DNA of 64,000 bases from Cephalotrichum gorgonifer (taxonomy: Eukaryota; Ascomycota; Sordariomycetes; Microascales; Microascaceae), in contig ONZQ02000020.1 in assembly GCA_900312665.1 (NCBI GenBank), forward strand, positions 62,001 to 126,000. The letters are read 5' to 3'. The notes beneath the pieces were generated by a model, which saw only the letters and a program-made list of their open reading frames with translations, made no database searches and was not told the origin of the DNA. The position numbers and the translations under genes are program-made. The first letter of the stretch is position 1, and every line of letters begins with the position of its first letter. This document shows, piece after piece, positions 23,535-35,207 of this stretch.

Positions 23535-25493
23535 TCACATCAACATCTTCAGCCGCTCTAAGAGAATACCTAAATCCGGACTCTCATCTTCCCAATACGC
23601 GATCATCTCCACCACTTCGGCAACAAGATGCTTCCACCCCGCTGGCAAAAGTTCTTCTAAGCAGGGCTCACGTCGCGCCCTCGCCGCAACAGCAAGCAAT
23701 TGCAGCGAACTCCGCGAACACGTCCTAATCATGAGCCACGTCCCCTGATGCCGGTGCCAATATCCCTCTCTGCTAATCACCAGCCTCTTCGCGGCGTTCT
23801 CAAGCGCGTGTCTCGCAGTCGCGAGGACATACGGCCCAAGCTCACTAATCTCCTCAAACACGACGGCCCTCACGGCGGGGAAGTACACCACGTCTAGGAC
23901 GTCGATAAGATGAGCCCTGAGAATACCCCTCAGCTGATCCCCTGCTGGCTTCCCAGGACTTTGTGGGAAATGCATAGGCTCCGGAACCGTATCGTACCAG
24001 GTATCCAGCCTCAGCTTGAACTCCTCCACATACGCGCGCAAGTTTCCCTGGCTTGTAGTCGTCCACCATTCCGTGGTGTAATACCAGGAGTCGGCGCCAT
24101 ATCGGGCTGATAAAGCTTCGTTTAGGATGCGACGGAGGGCGATTTCGCCTAGGTAGAAGAACCACCCCTTCTCGAGCAGGTTTCGATCGCGTTCAACGTC
24201 GGAGTTCGGGCGGACGAAAGACGCAGTCATGGATACTGGACCCGGTGGTGATGGGTAGAGGTGCGGATAGTGCATTTCGTTGAGGGGCGAGCCTGGGTAT
24301 CCTAGCTCTGTTCGAAGTTCTCTGCCAAGAAACGGGTTATTGGAATCCTATTTAATTAGGGTACCAGCTTGGCACTTACAGCTCGCTCTTCAGACAGCTC
24401 CAGTAGAGACTCTCCTCCACATGCTGCATGGGACTGCCGGCAGGCGTGTGGTTCTCGGACACCAGTCCAGGACCAATGCCGAAGTGATGCGGTTCAATAC
24501 GTCCCCTGACGGCTAGCCATGCCATGAATTGAGTCCCAGCTTGAGCAAACGCCTTCCACGCAGCTAGAATGCGGAAGGTCGTCATGAGATAAACTGCAGA
24601 CAGGAAGCTGCATTGCACTGCCAGGAGGGAGTGCTCGTGATAGACCATCCCAATCCGTCTCTGGCTAGCTTGGAAGTAGCGTTCCGCTCGGGCGAGTCGA
24701 TCTGGTCGTTTTGAATATCCACGATCTTTGTCTTTGTCTATGGCAGATAGCACGCTTACAGAACATATGAGTAGCTTGCAGACGTCAGCGGCTTCTTCCC
24801 GTCGGGTAGCAGCTAGTCAGCAGCGGGGCTCACCATCAGACATGTCGACCCATCCCACTGCAGTCCGGTCTCATCAACACCTTTAACGAGTTTCCAAAGC
24901 TGTTCGACATCGCAGATAGGGTTCTTGATATGATGCGTCGCGAGGAAATTCTCCACAAGTTGAGAAATGGCCGCACGGTCGAGATCAGACAAGTCGATTT
25001 CCGTCGTGTACACCGGTTTGTTCGTAGCCTGTCCCAGCTGGGTCGCTAACAAGGGGTGCTCTATCGCAAAGGGGGGCCACCGGAGGATACTTTCCACCGC
25101 CATCTCGGAGCTGCGACTGAGCATCTCAGCGGAGGGTGGCCGGCCGATATCGGGCTCCTGAGTGACGCGGCCTACGCCATTCCGGGCTGCCTGCGACTGC
25201 CTTGGGGAAACGCCGTTCGTCGGTGGCTGCTCCCGATTGAGTAATGCCGCAATATTGTGTTCCAGCTCCCCTATCCGCTGTAGGATAGCTAGGCTTCCCC
25301 TGTCTAATCTGGAGTGGTTCGTTCCCAAGTCATCCGGGTACTTGCAATCGCCACCGGTCGCATTGCAGAAGCCGCAAACAGGCCTCTGGTTATCACACTT
25401 TGTTTTTCGGCTTCGGCAGACAAAGCACGCTGTTCCAGCACGTCTCCGGTCGTACGATCCGGATTCGCGGAGAGTAGAGCTGGGTCCCAGCAT
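23535..25493 (-). CDS. Zn2Cys6 transcription factor, 613 aa
   Basis: Three exons, 25493-24834, 24774-24380 and 24321-23535, sum to 1842 nt. The ATG at 25493 opens MLGPSSTLRESG. The binuclear zinc cluster lies near residues 22-49 with the exact spacing C-x2-C-x6-C-x6-C-x2-C-x6-C. It is followed by a short linker and a likely coiled-coil dimerisation segment (GSLAILQRIGELEHNIAALL). The first splice joins DGSTCLM to LLICSVSVLSAID, the typical start of the fungal-specific middle homology region. Such proteins bind CGG-type sites as dimers in the nucleus. Its position between a GH51 arabinofuranosidase and a sugar transporter makes it a good candidate local regulator of arabinose or oligosaccharide catabolism (inference). 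Confidence 0.92.
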
Positions 25494-26253
25494 CACCTCG
25501 GTACGCCGCCAGGTTCTTGAATAAATGACAAGGGCCCCTGGGCTGAGAGAGGTCCGAGCTAGTACCTATGCTAGGGTAGGTAGGCCCTATGGAATAGAAG
25601 AGGATGGATGGTGCGATGGGGTCGGCAAGATGAGCAATGTCTATCTCCGAAGGACGTCTGATTCGTCGTACTCGTACCTGAGACTGGACCGATTGGAGAG
25701 GAGTGGTCGGGATATGTGGCTTTGAGGAGATGCTATGGCATGGATAAAGTAGTATGGTGTGATGAGTTTTACGAGTTTAGTTAGTCCTGGAGCGCTTAGA
25801 CTTGCCTTCGAGTCTATATTGGGACGAGACTTGCAGGAACTATCTCCCCATTTTGGCGCTAGTCTCCGTCTGCCCCACCACCGATACTCCCCGAAGTCAA
25901 TTCCACAGTATTGCCGATGCACCTCTCAAAGCGTTTTCTCGCTAATACCCTAGTTTAGCTCAAGATAATCTGGAGTACTGTCTTCTTATTGGTACGACTA
26001 ATTCCAAACCCCTAATTCCCCTTCCCCTTCCTCTCCTCTATCCCCGGATACTACTTCGGGTCATTTGCAAATCTGCGGGGATCCGGGGAAGGTCTACTGT
26101 CACGGACCAGCTGCCTTCGGCAATAGAGAAGAGTGCCCCAGCTCTGTCTACACTATATATTGGCACAATACTGCTGCTCGAGCCTGCGATATCCATCATG
26201 CTCCAGCAGTAACCCTCATCTCCCTTGTCTGCCACCTCTTCCACCTTCGCACG
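25494..26253. promoter_or_regulatory. Shared divergent promoter of the Zn2Cys6 gene and the sugar transporter
   Basis: 760 bp separates the two divergent starts (25493 minus, 26254 plus). A TATA-like ctatatattgg lies at about 26153, some 100 bp upstream of the transporter ATG. CCGGGG-type CreA-like hexamers occur on both strands near 26043-26090. Co-regulation is plausible from the layout but not shown by the sequence. Confidence 0.45.
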
Positions 26254-27930
26254 ATGAGTCCCACCAAAGACGAGGCCGGCCTCGCCGAGCACGTCGACAT
26301 CACCAAGTCAGACGTCAACCGCACCGTCGACCAGCAGGACTACGACCTCACCACACTCCAGACTATCAGAAAATACCCCCTTTCCGTCGCCTGGACACTC
26401 TTTGCCATCGCTACTTGCCTCCTGGTCTCCTTCGAGAACCAGGCCGGGGGAATGGTCCTCGGCATCCCCCAATTCCGCGCAGACTTTGGCTATGAGATTG
26501 ACGGAGGTTACGTCCTAGATGCTGGATGGCAGTCTGCATTTTATGGTGGGCCTATCGCCGGCGCTGTGGCGGGGACTTTCGGAGCGGGATATTTGGCTGA
26601 TAAACTCGGTCGGAAACCCATCATGATCGGCGCAATCATCGTGTCCTATGGGGCTATTGCGTTGGAGTTTGTCGCGACTAAACCTGCCGAGTTCTTCGGT
26701 GGTAAACTCATCAACGGGGTTGTTGCTGGCGTTCTACTCACCGTCTCGGTGTCCTACGTGGGCGAGGTAAGTCCTCCTTCTCTCCACCTCTTCCTTCGCC
26801 CGGCCCAATGCTCCTCTTCCAATCTTCCACGAGTGCTTGCTCACAAATACCAGGTCTCACCGTCGGCCCTCCGCGGCATCCTCACCTGCGCCACAGGTCT
26901 CGTGATGGCCCTTGGCCCCATGATAGCCGCCGTAATCGTCGATAAGACGGGCGACTCCACCAGCCGTTGGGCCTACCGCGCCATATTCTGCTCGCAGTTC
27001 GCCTTCACGGGTTTCTGCACCCTATTCGCGCCCTTTATGCCCGAGTCCCCCGTCTGGCTCGTAACTGTCGACAAACCCGATAAAGCAGCTCGCTCCCTAA
27101 CACGACTGGGCTTCACCGGGACAGCCCTGGAGATGCGTTTGTCTCAAATCCGCTCCCTTATCGAGGAGGCGAAACATGAGGCGGAGGGCGCGACTTTTCT
27201 CGATTGCTTCCGCCGGTCGAACCTCCGCAGAACAATCATCTCCGTCATGCCTCTTGCCATACAAGCCCTATCGGGTGTCTTCTTCGTCGGCTCCTACGGA
27301 ACATACTACATCCAGCTAGCAGGCTACAGCGTCTCGGCTAGCTTCAAGCTCCAAATCACCCAGCACGGCCTCTCCATGCTTGGGAACATCTGCTCCTGGT
27401 TCCTCATCGACCGGGTGGGCCGACGGACGCTCACATTCTGGGGCACCTTCTCCATCACTGCCATCCTGCTCGTTTTCGCCGGTCTTGCCGCCGAAGGAAG
27501 CCCGGGAGCAATCAGAGGCTCGGTCGGACTGATCCTCATATACAACTTCTTCTACAACGTCTCGATTGGGGCAACGGCATACACCCTGCTCTGCGAAGTC
27601 GCCACCTCCTCCCTGCGCGCAAAGACAATCTCGATAGGTATCGCTCTGCAATACGTCATCTACGGCGTTTGGGCATTTGTGATCCCCTACGCCTTTAACC
27701 CCGACCAGGGGAACTTGGGAGGCAAGACAGGGTTTATTTTCGGTGCGCTCGGGGTGCTGTGCCTGGTATATCTTTGGTTCTACCAACCTGAGACCGCCAA
27801 CTTGAGCTATGAGGAGCTTGACGAGCTTTTCGCGAAGGGGGTTAGCGTCCGGGATTTCGATAAGTATAGGCACCAGGCTCGGAAATGCGGGGATGATGTA
27901 GAGATGGAGGGGTCTCCGAAGATGGGATAA
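26254..27930 (+). CDS. MFS sugar transporter, alpha-glucoside/maltose (MAL) permease type, 529 aa
   Basis: Two exons, 26254-26766 and 26854-27930; the intron (26767-26853, GTAAGT...CCAG) is 87 nt, in frame and stop-free, so the unspliced reading also stays open. Start MSPTKDEAGLAEHVD. Twelve hydrophobic segments are seen. Sugar-porter signatures: LADKLGRKP after TM2, PESPVWL after TM6, DRVGRR after TM8 and PETANLSYEELD at the C-terminus. The N-terminal TLQTIRKYPLSVAWTLF block is typical of fungal MAL/alpha-glucoside-type permeases, which import di- or oligosaccharides by proton symport at the plasma membrane. Next to a GH51 enzyme it might import arabino-oligosaccharides or another hemicellulose sugar, but specificity cannot be read from sequence. 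Confidence 0.93.
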   Translation: MSPTKDEAGLAEHVDITKSDVNRTVDQQDYDLTTLQTIRKYPLSVAWTLFAIATCLLVSFENQAGGMVLGIPQFRADFGYEIDGGYVLDAGWQSAFYGGPIAGAVAGTFGAGYLADKLGRKPIMIGAIIVSYGAIALEFVATKPAEFFGGKLINGVVAGVLLTVSVSYVGEVSPPSLHLFLRPAQCSSSNLPRVLAHKYQVSPSALRGILTCATGLVMALGPMIAAVIVDKTGDSTSRWAYRAIFCSQFAFTGFCTLFAPFMPESPVWLVTVDKPDKAARSLTRLGFTGTALEMRLSQIRSLIEEAKHEAEGATFLDCFRRSNLRRTIISVMPLAIQALSGVFFVGSYGTYYIQLAGYSVSASFKLQITQHGLSMLGNICSWFLIDRVGRRTLTFWGTFSITAILLVFAGLAAEGSPGAIRGSVGLILIYNFFYNVSIGATAYTLLCEVATSSLRAKTISIGIALQYVIYGVWAFVIPYAFNPDQGNLGGKTGFIFGALGVLCLVYLWFYQPETANLSYEELDELFAKGVSVRDFDKYRHQARKCGDDVEMEGSPKMG

Positions 27931-28961
27931 AGTGCGGCGCCTGCATTTCTTCAGTCTGTCATCTCCCGTTTAAGATGTGGCTGCGAGGTCGCGATATAAC
28001 ACACCTATCTACGAAATCGCCTCGAGCTTTCCCCTCATCCATGCCAATATTTCCTCTCGCTTTAAACCGGCCGCTGATTCCGAAGCTTAGATAGCTAGTA
28101 TATTTTTATTCTATACAGCACAGTGAATAGTAGCCAATTGCAAGTCGCTTCCCCACAATATCCCTCTCTCGGCCATCAAAGTGCTCTTCAAACCGTCCCC
28201 AGTATTCGGGGGGTGGATAATTTCAACATAGCTTGCATTCACTAGCTCCACGTATCCTACGCTATCGATTTTATTTGCGCAGACTATCATGCTAACCAAA
28301 GAGCATACAATGGCTTGTATCTCTCTTATCAGCTACTTCGTTCTTGTATCTGTGCCATTGAATAGGCCAGCAATCCCATGGGGCTATATAAGAGATGTCT
28401 TCATTGAGGGGCAAAGAGAAGTACTGTAACATTGATGGGCTTCTAGTTTAACGCCACTTGGGAGCCTTTATGCATGCTTTAGCATAAGCTCCTGCAGCCT
28501 TTATTGGACATATCTTCCGTGGCAAAAATGCAGAGAATCGGTTACGTTAAGTAATTACGGATGTAGGAAAGTACGCCTGCAGGGATAGAGGTTGTTGCTC
28601 CCCTTGGTGGTGTTACAATTGAGAATTTTGAACCCAAGATTGCAAATAAAGTTGGGGCTGCGGAGGAGGCGGAACGAGTTGGCCATAAGACCACCAGCTG
28701 CCTCCATCCGGGGGATGATGACGCGGGATTTCGTTTCGGCCCACTCGAGCGGGACAATATTGGCTCCTACAAGCTGCAAGCTGGCTAGACAGGTTTTCCA
28801 CTGCCCTGAAGACTTGCGAAGTTGATGACTGCCCACAACACATAGTGCAGCTGGCGCGGCCTTGCCAAAACTTGCCTCGTGCCGAAGAGGAGCTTGGATG
28901 GTTGGTTTGGTGGCTAAGGAATTTCGGTCCCGCACCGTCGAAGAGGAGGACATCTACTACT
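27931..28961. other. Intergenic between sugar transporter and tRNA-Arg
   Basis: Short open frames on both strands at 28111-28299 and 28542-28953 overlap in several frames and lack domains. No gene is supported. Confidence 0.5.
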
Positions 28962-29044
28962 GGGCGGCTGGCGCAATGGTAGCGCGTTGCTCTCCTACAG
29001 GAGTTGCAAAGCAAAGGTTGCAGGTTCGAGTCCTGCGTTGCTCG
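28962..29044 (+). tRNA. tRNA-Arg(CCT) with 11-nt intron
   Basis: Acceptor stem GGGCGGC (28962-28968) pairs with GTTGCTC (29037-29043) using three G-T pairs. The D arm is GCGC-AATGGTA-GCGC. The anticodon stem TTGCT/AGCAA encloses the loop CTCCTA...A, giving anticodon CCT (Arg, AGG codons). T arm GCAGG-TTCGAGT-CCTGC; discriminator G at 29044. The intron is CAGGAGTTGCA (28998-29008), placed one base 3' of the anticodon; its AGGAG can pair with the anticodon CTCCT. A T-rich stretch follows (ttttttccc at 29053), compatible with Pol III termination. Confidence 0.93.
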
Positions 29045-32000
29045 GGATACATGTTTTTTCCCTTCTCTTTTTGTTGTTTGATTTCGATATAAATCGCTTC
29101 CTGGTATACTTTAGTCCTTTCCTATGCGTATGAAATCCAAGTAAAAAAAATTCACCTCATCGATTCTCCGAAATGCTCAGATATCTCATGTGTATATACT
29201 CCGTAAGAATTCATGTCATCATTAACCACCTGCCCCAACCCTGTGAACCTCGCTTCCGAACGTTCATGTTGTTTCAGTCTCGATATTCTTCGGTATAAGC
29301 ATCGATAGCCAGATTGAAGTTCATAATAACAAAAAAATTACTATCAACTTGAACATGGATCACGGTTGCATGGCTTCTTCACAAGGATTCGGTCACGAAA
29401 GCAGGCTCATTCTAGATATAGCCAAGTTCAGCTGGTGTACACGTATGTCTCAAGATGCTAAATGGGAATTAGCTTGACAATAGTGGATAGACTGTGGGGG
29501 ACAACATGCTCCTGGGAATGATGCCCCCTCTAGTCACTGTATTATCTGTCTAATACCCTCCAATGGCATGTTAGCAAGTGGATCAGGACGGGGTTATGCC
29601 AAGTATGGCAAGGTCCCGGAGGCGTCATCCTTTCTCTACTACGTGGTAGATGAACCAAGCTGTATGAAAAGGGGGAGAAGACAGGAAAGGCCATCTGCCC
29701 CTCTGAAGGAGGAACAGAGTTACCTGAATAGTGAAAGGGCCCGACAAACAGACAAGCAGCAAGCAGATAAAAGAGGATGAGAATTGTCAAAGAGCGGGCG
29801 ACAGCCTCCAACGAGACTTGACCTATGCTCTATGCTTCCTGGGTACTCATCAACAAACCACCAAGAACAAACCGCCGAGTATTCAAGCGAGGGTTCGTCA
29901 ACACCGGCGGCTCGTCGCTTCTCCAGTACAGCTGGAAACTGCTAATGTGATGCAGGATCGGGCATCATGTCCTAGATGGCACAAAAACCCATGTTAGAGA
30001 TAGTTCCCACCCTCGCCAGAAGATTTCCTCGCCTGGGGAGCGTATCGGCCCTTCCGTTACAATATATAAAAGGTTAATGTGTGAAGGATCGAAGGCCCGA
30101 AAACCCAAGAAATTGGAGGGCTGGATGGAACGCCACATGACTTGCGGCTCAAGCTCAACAAGGCAACGGAATGGATGGTCGGCCCACTTTCCAAATGAAC
30201 CAGCATCGGTATGTCCTGCTAGGGGGGGAACTAAAGCCTGTGATGCGATTGGTGCGTGGCGTCGGTCCCATTTTAGTCCCACACTAGTTATTTTAGCCCA
30301 GCAAGACTGGTACATCCAGACTCTCCCAGCCAGAATCATGCTCAATCGACTTGGAACCGGCAACTCTGCTACAAGCTAAAGTTATATGGAAATTGAAGTA
30401 CATCTACCCGAAACACCAGTTCGGGAATCGTGCGGGAGAAATATGGGGAAAAAAGATCGTGGTCTTTCTCTCACGTGCCGGGAATGCCATGGACATCCAC
30501 TACTTGAATGTACAAGTAACTCAGCCCGTACATGTGACCTTGTCTGGGAGCATGCTTGTCGGAGACGCCGGCAGGAGAGCAAATGCAGACTCTGACTAAA
30601 AGTGAATAACAGAGCCTCAAAGATCGATCGATCGATCACTTGATGCCCTAGCAGCTATGGAGCCTTTTTTTTTTTTTTGCAATAAATCGATCGCAGCTGG
30701 AAAATCCTGCACCTTCCCTGCAGTTGTCGACCTACCACGGCCAACCCGCTCACACCCACGTTTTCGCCTGCTCCGTATCCGCCCCCCCAAATTCGCCACT
30801 TCCCCCACGCCCACACCCGCGTCCACGGGTAGGGGAGAGCCATCTGGCCGTCGCCGCTACACCACCAATGCCGATCCCACCCTATATCGGGCATTTCTTC
30901 CTCGGCGCGCTGCACTCATACGTTGCTATTCTCCCTAGTTCAAACGGCAACCGCTGCAACGGTAGGCAGATTGAGAACGTCGCATCATTGCCCAAAGCTC
31001 TTTCCGAGCGGTGCGCGTACTCGGATATATTCTTTGCGGCCGGCCCTTTCACAAGTTCCCGTTTTCCCTGTTTAGGCTTAGTAGATTGCACAAGCAACTT
31101 AGTAAGGCGGCTAGAATGCGGCTAGAAGCTTATGTTCGGGGCTTTTCTCGGCACCTCCCAGAGCCGTTCATCCGGGCGAAGCCCCACCCGGTCTGTCCTA
31201 ACCCATGAAGAACTCGTTGGAATTATGTCTCGCACTATCCCAGCTCTGATGTCATATATCAGGGGGCTAACCGTAATGTGCCTAACTACCCTCCCTGGTC
31301 TTGGTCGGCGCGCCCGTGCAGAACGCCGAGTCTACCCTATAATAGTTAGACAGAATCATTGGTTTCCGCATGGCACTCCAATAAATTGCCACTTAGTTTA
31401 GCGCGGCGGCGGCCGGCCACTCCTATTTTTCGCACTGACGCTCGGTCTGTCAAGGATGCATCCGTCATCGATCAGGTATGCGATTTTCGGAAGCTCTGGC
31501 GTTCTCCTTTCGCCCTCCAACCAATATACCTGCAGCAACTCGCCGAGCCTGACAATGGCCCGTCATCGAACTAGTCCGAGTAGCCCGGAGTTTATTCATT
31601 CTCCGCACTATTTCTCCGCATCCTTCTCCGCAACGTCTGTCCGCGAGATAGGCCGATCGCCTATCACGGGGGTTCAATTGGCAAATAAAATGGCCCAGAA
31701 CAAAATAACACTAAGAGGAGGTCTCGTGGAGGCGCTTACGAATTATGCCGAGGCCGGACGGCCATATCCGCGGAGTTACGAGCGTAACCACACCTTCTTG
31801 GATATCCCACAGGGGATCTCGGTGTTACTCGTGGTCGTGATCCATAGCGAAGTGGGCCGGGTGGAGCCGAACTGATGATGAAGACAGGACTAATGGAGCT
31901 GCCACGATTTCGATCAGCCACGAGTATCCCCGCCGGGGTATCTCAACGGGGGAGAGGGGAATGCCCACGGGGTACGGGGTACGGGGTACGGGGTCATGCG

Positions 32001-32178
32001 GCCCATGGACACACATAAAGAGTCCCATCCTCCTCGCCCTGTCTTCCCCAGAAATATCCCCGTTTCCTCCATCCGCAATTCTTGGGGCCTGCTTCTTCTC
32101 CTTCCCTAGCAGATTTCCCTGGCCCCCTTTTTAGAAGCTTGTCTGTCTCCTCTTCTCAACACATAAAACCCCAACACA
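29045..32178. other. Gene-poor stretch of 3.1 kb
   Basis: No supportable protein gene. Simple-sequence features: GATCGATCGATCGATC at about 30622-30637, a T run near 30665-30679, and three tandem TACGGGG units at 31973-31993. Open frames are short, overlapping in several frames and without domains. The last few hundred bases include the promoter and CT-rich leader of the hexose transporter gene. No transposase, terminal repeats or rRNA were recognised. Confidence 0.5.
31973..31993 (+). repeat. Tandem repeat, three units of TACGGGG
   Basis: Three perfect 7-bp units, flanked by partial units, about 190 bp upstream of the hexose transporter ATG. Too short to be a telomere-like array; it may be neutral or a cluster of GGGG-type binding sites. 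Confidence 0.7.
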
Positions 32179-34021
32179 ATGGGTGCCCTTGGCAACATTT
32201 CCCTATCGGGGCCTAAGGGCGAGGCGGGCAAGGCATGGCCCGCCATCGTCGTCGGCCTCTTCGTCGCCTTTGGCGGTGTTCTCTTCGGGTGAGTGTCATC
32301 AGACTCCGTAGCACTTCACGCAATCAAGTCCATGCGAGCTAACCGTCCCCTGTAGGTATGATACCGGTACTATCAGCGGCATACTGGCTATGCCCTACTG
32401 GCAGCGTCTCTTCAGCACGGGATACATCGACCCAGAAGGGAACCCGAACATCACCGCCTCTCAGGAGTCTGCCATCGTCTCCATTCTTTCCGCCGGAACC
32501 TTCTTCGGAGCGCTCGCGTCTCCCTTCTTGGCGGATAGCCTTGGCCGTCGCCTGGGTTTGATCATCTCGACCTGGGTTTTCAACCTGGGTGTCGTCCTAC
32601 ACACCGTCGCCACATCTATCCCGCTCTTCCTAGCAGGTCGCTTCTTTGCCGGTCTCGGTGTCGGTCTGATTTCCGCTATGGGTAAGTCGATCCAATGATT
32701 TCGAGTAGGCAAAAGAAAAGTCTCCCGCTGACATTCTTCTCCTCAGTTCCCCTATACCAGTCCGAGACGGCCCCCAAGTGGATCCGTGGCTTCATTGTTG
32801 GTGCTTACCAGTGGGCCATTACCATCGGACTCCTGCTCGCCGCCATCGTAAACAACGCCACTTCGAAGCGAAACGATACCGGGTGCTACCGCATCCCGAT
32901 TTCTATCCAGCTGCTGTGGTCGCTTATCCTCTGCATTGGAATGCTGATCCTCCCCGAAACCCCTCGGTTCTTGATCAAGCAAGATAAGATGGAAAAGGCG
33001 GCCAAGTCACTCTCCTTCCTTCGACGTCTACCTGTCGACCATACTGCTGTCGCAGCGGAACTGGCGGAGTTCCAAGCAAACCATGAGGTTGAGATGAGCA
33101 TGGGACAGGGAAGCTACCTGGATTGCTTCCGCGGCCCGATGCTGAAGAGGCAACTCACCGGAATGGGTGTCCAGGCTCTACAACAGTTGACAGGTACATT
33201 AAACCCCCCCCCCCCCCTTTCCGCTTCCCAGACTCAGGCCAATTTTATTCTGCCCTCAGCCCAACCGAAATATTAATTTTTCCTCAACAGGTATCAACTT
33301 CATCTTCTATTATGGAACGAAATACTTCCAGAACTCCGGCGTATCTAGCGGGTTCACCGTCTCCATGATTACCTCTGCTATCAACGTCGGGTCTACCCTC
33401 CCCGGCATGTATGCCGTTGACAAGTGGGGTCGTCGCCCTCTCCTCCTCTGGGGTGCCATCGGGATGTGCATTTCGCAGCTGATTGTTGCCATCTGCGGCA
33501 CATTGTCCACTGGCCAGCACGACAACGGTGAGATCTTCGTGAAGAACCTCGGTGGACAGAAGGCTGCTGTGTCCTTCGTCTGCATCTACATCTTCTTCTT
33601 CGCCTCGACCTGGGGTCCCCTTGCCTGGGTTGTCACCGGAGAGATCTTCCCCCTCAAGACCCGCGCCAAGTCTCTCAGTATCACCACCGCCACCAACTGG
33701 CTTCTCAACTGGGCTATCGCCTACTCGACGCCCTACCTCGTCAACTACGGCGATGGCTACGCCAACCTGCAGTCGAAGATCTTCTTCGTGTGGTTCGGTG
33801 CCTGCTTCCTCTGCATCCTCTTCGTCTACCTCATGATCTATGAGACCAAGGGTCTTACCCTTGAGCAGGTCGACCAGATGTACGAGGAGGTCAGCGATGC
33901 ACGGAAGTCAGCGCAGTGGAAGCCGTCCGAGGGTTCGTGGGAGCTCGGGTCGAAGGCCGTTCCGATTGCTGAGCATGAGGAGATCGCGGCGCAGGGTAAT
34001 TCCTCCGAGGAGAAGGTATGA
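32179..34021 (+). CDS. MFS hexose transporter (HXT/glucose-type sugar porter), 537 aa
   Basis: Four exons, 32179-32288, 32356-32681, 32747-33193 and 33291-34021, sum to 1614 nt; all splice sites are GT-AG. Start MGALGNISLSGPKGEAGKAWP. Twelve TM segments. Sugar-porter motifs: FGGVLFGYDTGTISGI in TM1, DSLGRR between TM2 and TM3, GRFFAGLGVGLIS, PETPRFLIKQ, QQLTGINFIFYYGTKYF in TM7, DKWGRRPLL and YETKGLTLEQVDQMYE. This is the classic plasma-membrane monosaccharide transporter (facilitator or H+ symporter). A run of 14 C residues (33204-33217) lies in the third intron, not in coding sequence. Substrate range (glucose, fructose, xylose) is not readable. Confidence 0.95.
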
Positions 34022-35207
34022 GCTGGAAGGAAGTGTGTCTGGACATTAAGCGGCGGATTTGGGGACCACTCAGGATTGGCCCAGGCTTCTGCCTCAGTTG
34101 GTTAGGGTTAGCATGAGCATGGAGTTGCGGGGATCTCGACCTGCATGTGTTCCTCATTCTAGCTTGCTTGATTACACATGATCTCATATATAGGACCCGG
34201 AAGAGAAGGTATATATTCTTAAATTTCCATCGTCCCAAGTTCCAGTGAATGCTGTCAAGGTAGGAAACCATAATTCAGAACGAATATATGATTCCGAATA
34301 ACGCTTGGGTGCGTCTCATCGGTCACTTGTGGGACTGGTGAGGGGTGAGACGCAGAAGGATATTAAAGGTGGCAAGGTGGATTAGTGTCCCCGCGATTTC
34401 CTAATATTGAGTAGCCTGCTTCACACCTGTAGTAGAGGTGCGAGTTGCCCCGGATTACACTAAGGGACAGGGCAGCAGAAACTGGGGATTTTCCCCAAGG
34501 ATGCAGGGCAAACGTAACGCTAATGAAAGCAAGGTGTCGGAGTTGCAACAAAACAGGCACAGTCATTCTGCTCCATAGGCTTACCGAGCCGCAAAGCTTG
34601 TTCATCGGATGAGGTTAAAACATTCTCATTGTCATGCGTGGGGGAAATCGAAACCTTGAGTCCAGTCGAGCCAATAGCGATGGCTCTTCTGTCTCTTATC
34701 TTTTGGCATTCCTCGGACATCTCCGCACGGTGACTCCACTGTGGGCCAAGTAGCTCCATCATTATGACGGCCAGTGCGTCCTAAATGGGGACAAATGCCG
34801 GGGCCGAAACCCGTGACAGCCGATAAGCTCGCCGGAAGCCCCTTGGCACGCCCGAGGTAAGCGGGCAGGCGAAGTAAGTCAGTCCTTATCGCATAAGTGG
34901 GGTTCTGGCTTCGGCATCCCTTCCGCTTATGGAGTGCAACCTAATGCAATCGAGTCATGGACTTTATCTTGTCGGTTAAACAAAGACCCGAACTTTATCT
35001 CTCTACTTCTAAACCCTGGCTAAGACGTAAACCTGTGGGATTCGATACCTTGTAGTTCGACGTGGTATGATAAGGACTGAGGAAGAGGGGGGAGAGGAAT
35101 ACGCGTATTCCATAAGTATATATGGCATTCCCCTCTTACAAAGTTGAACTGCAGTCGCACCCATCTATAGCCCATCTGCCAGGCCGTAAAATACTAAGCA
35201 TACCATC
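34022..35207. other. Intergenic between the two MFS genes
   Basis: About 1.2 kb holding the 3' flank of the hexose transporter and the promoter of the ACS permease (a TATA-like tatatatgg lies near 35118, about 90 bp before the ATG). Open frames at 34363-34762 on the minus strand are unsupported. Confidence 0.5.

Noticed and set aside
31960..32000. TACGGGG repeats as a telomere or interstitial telomeric array
   Set aside because: Only three units, and they do not match the fungal TTAGGG repeat.
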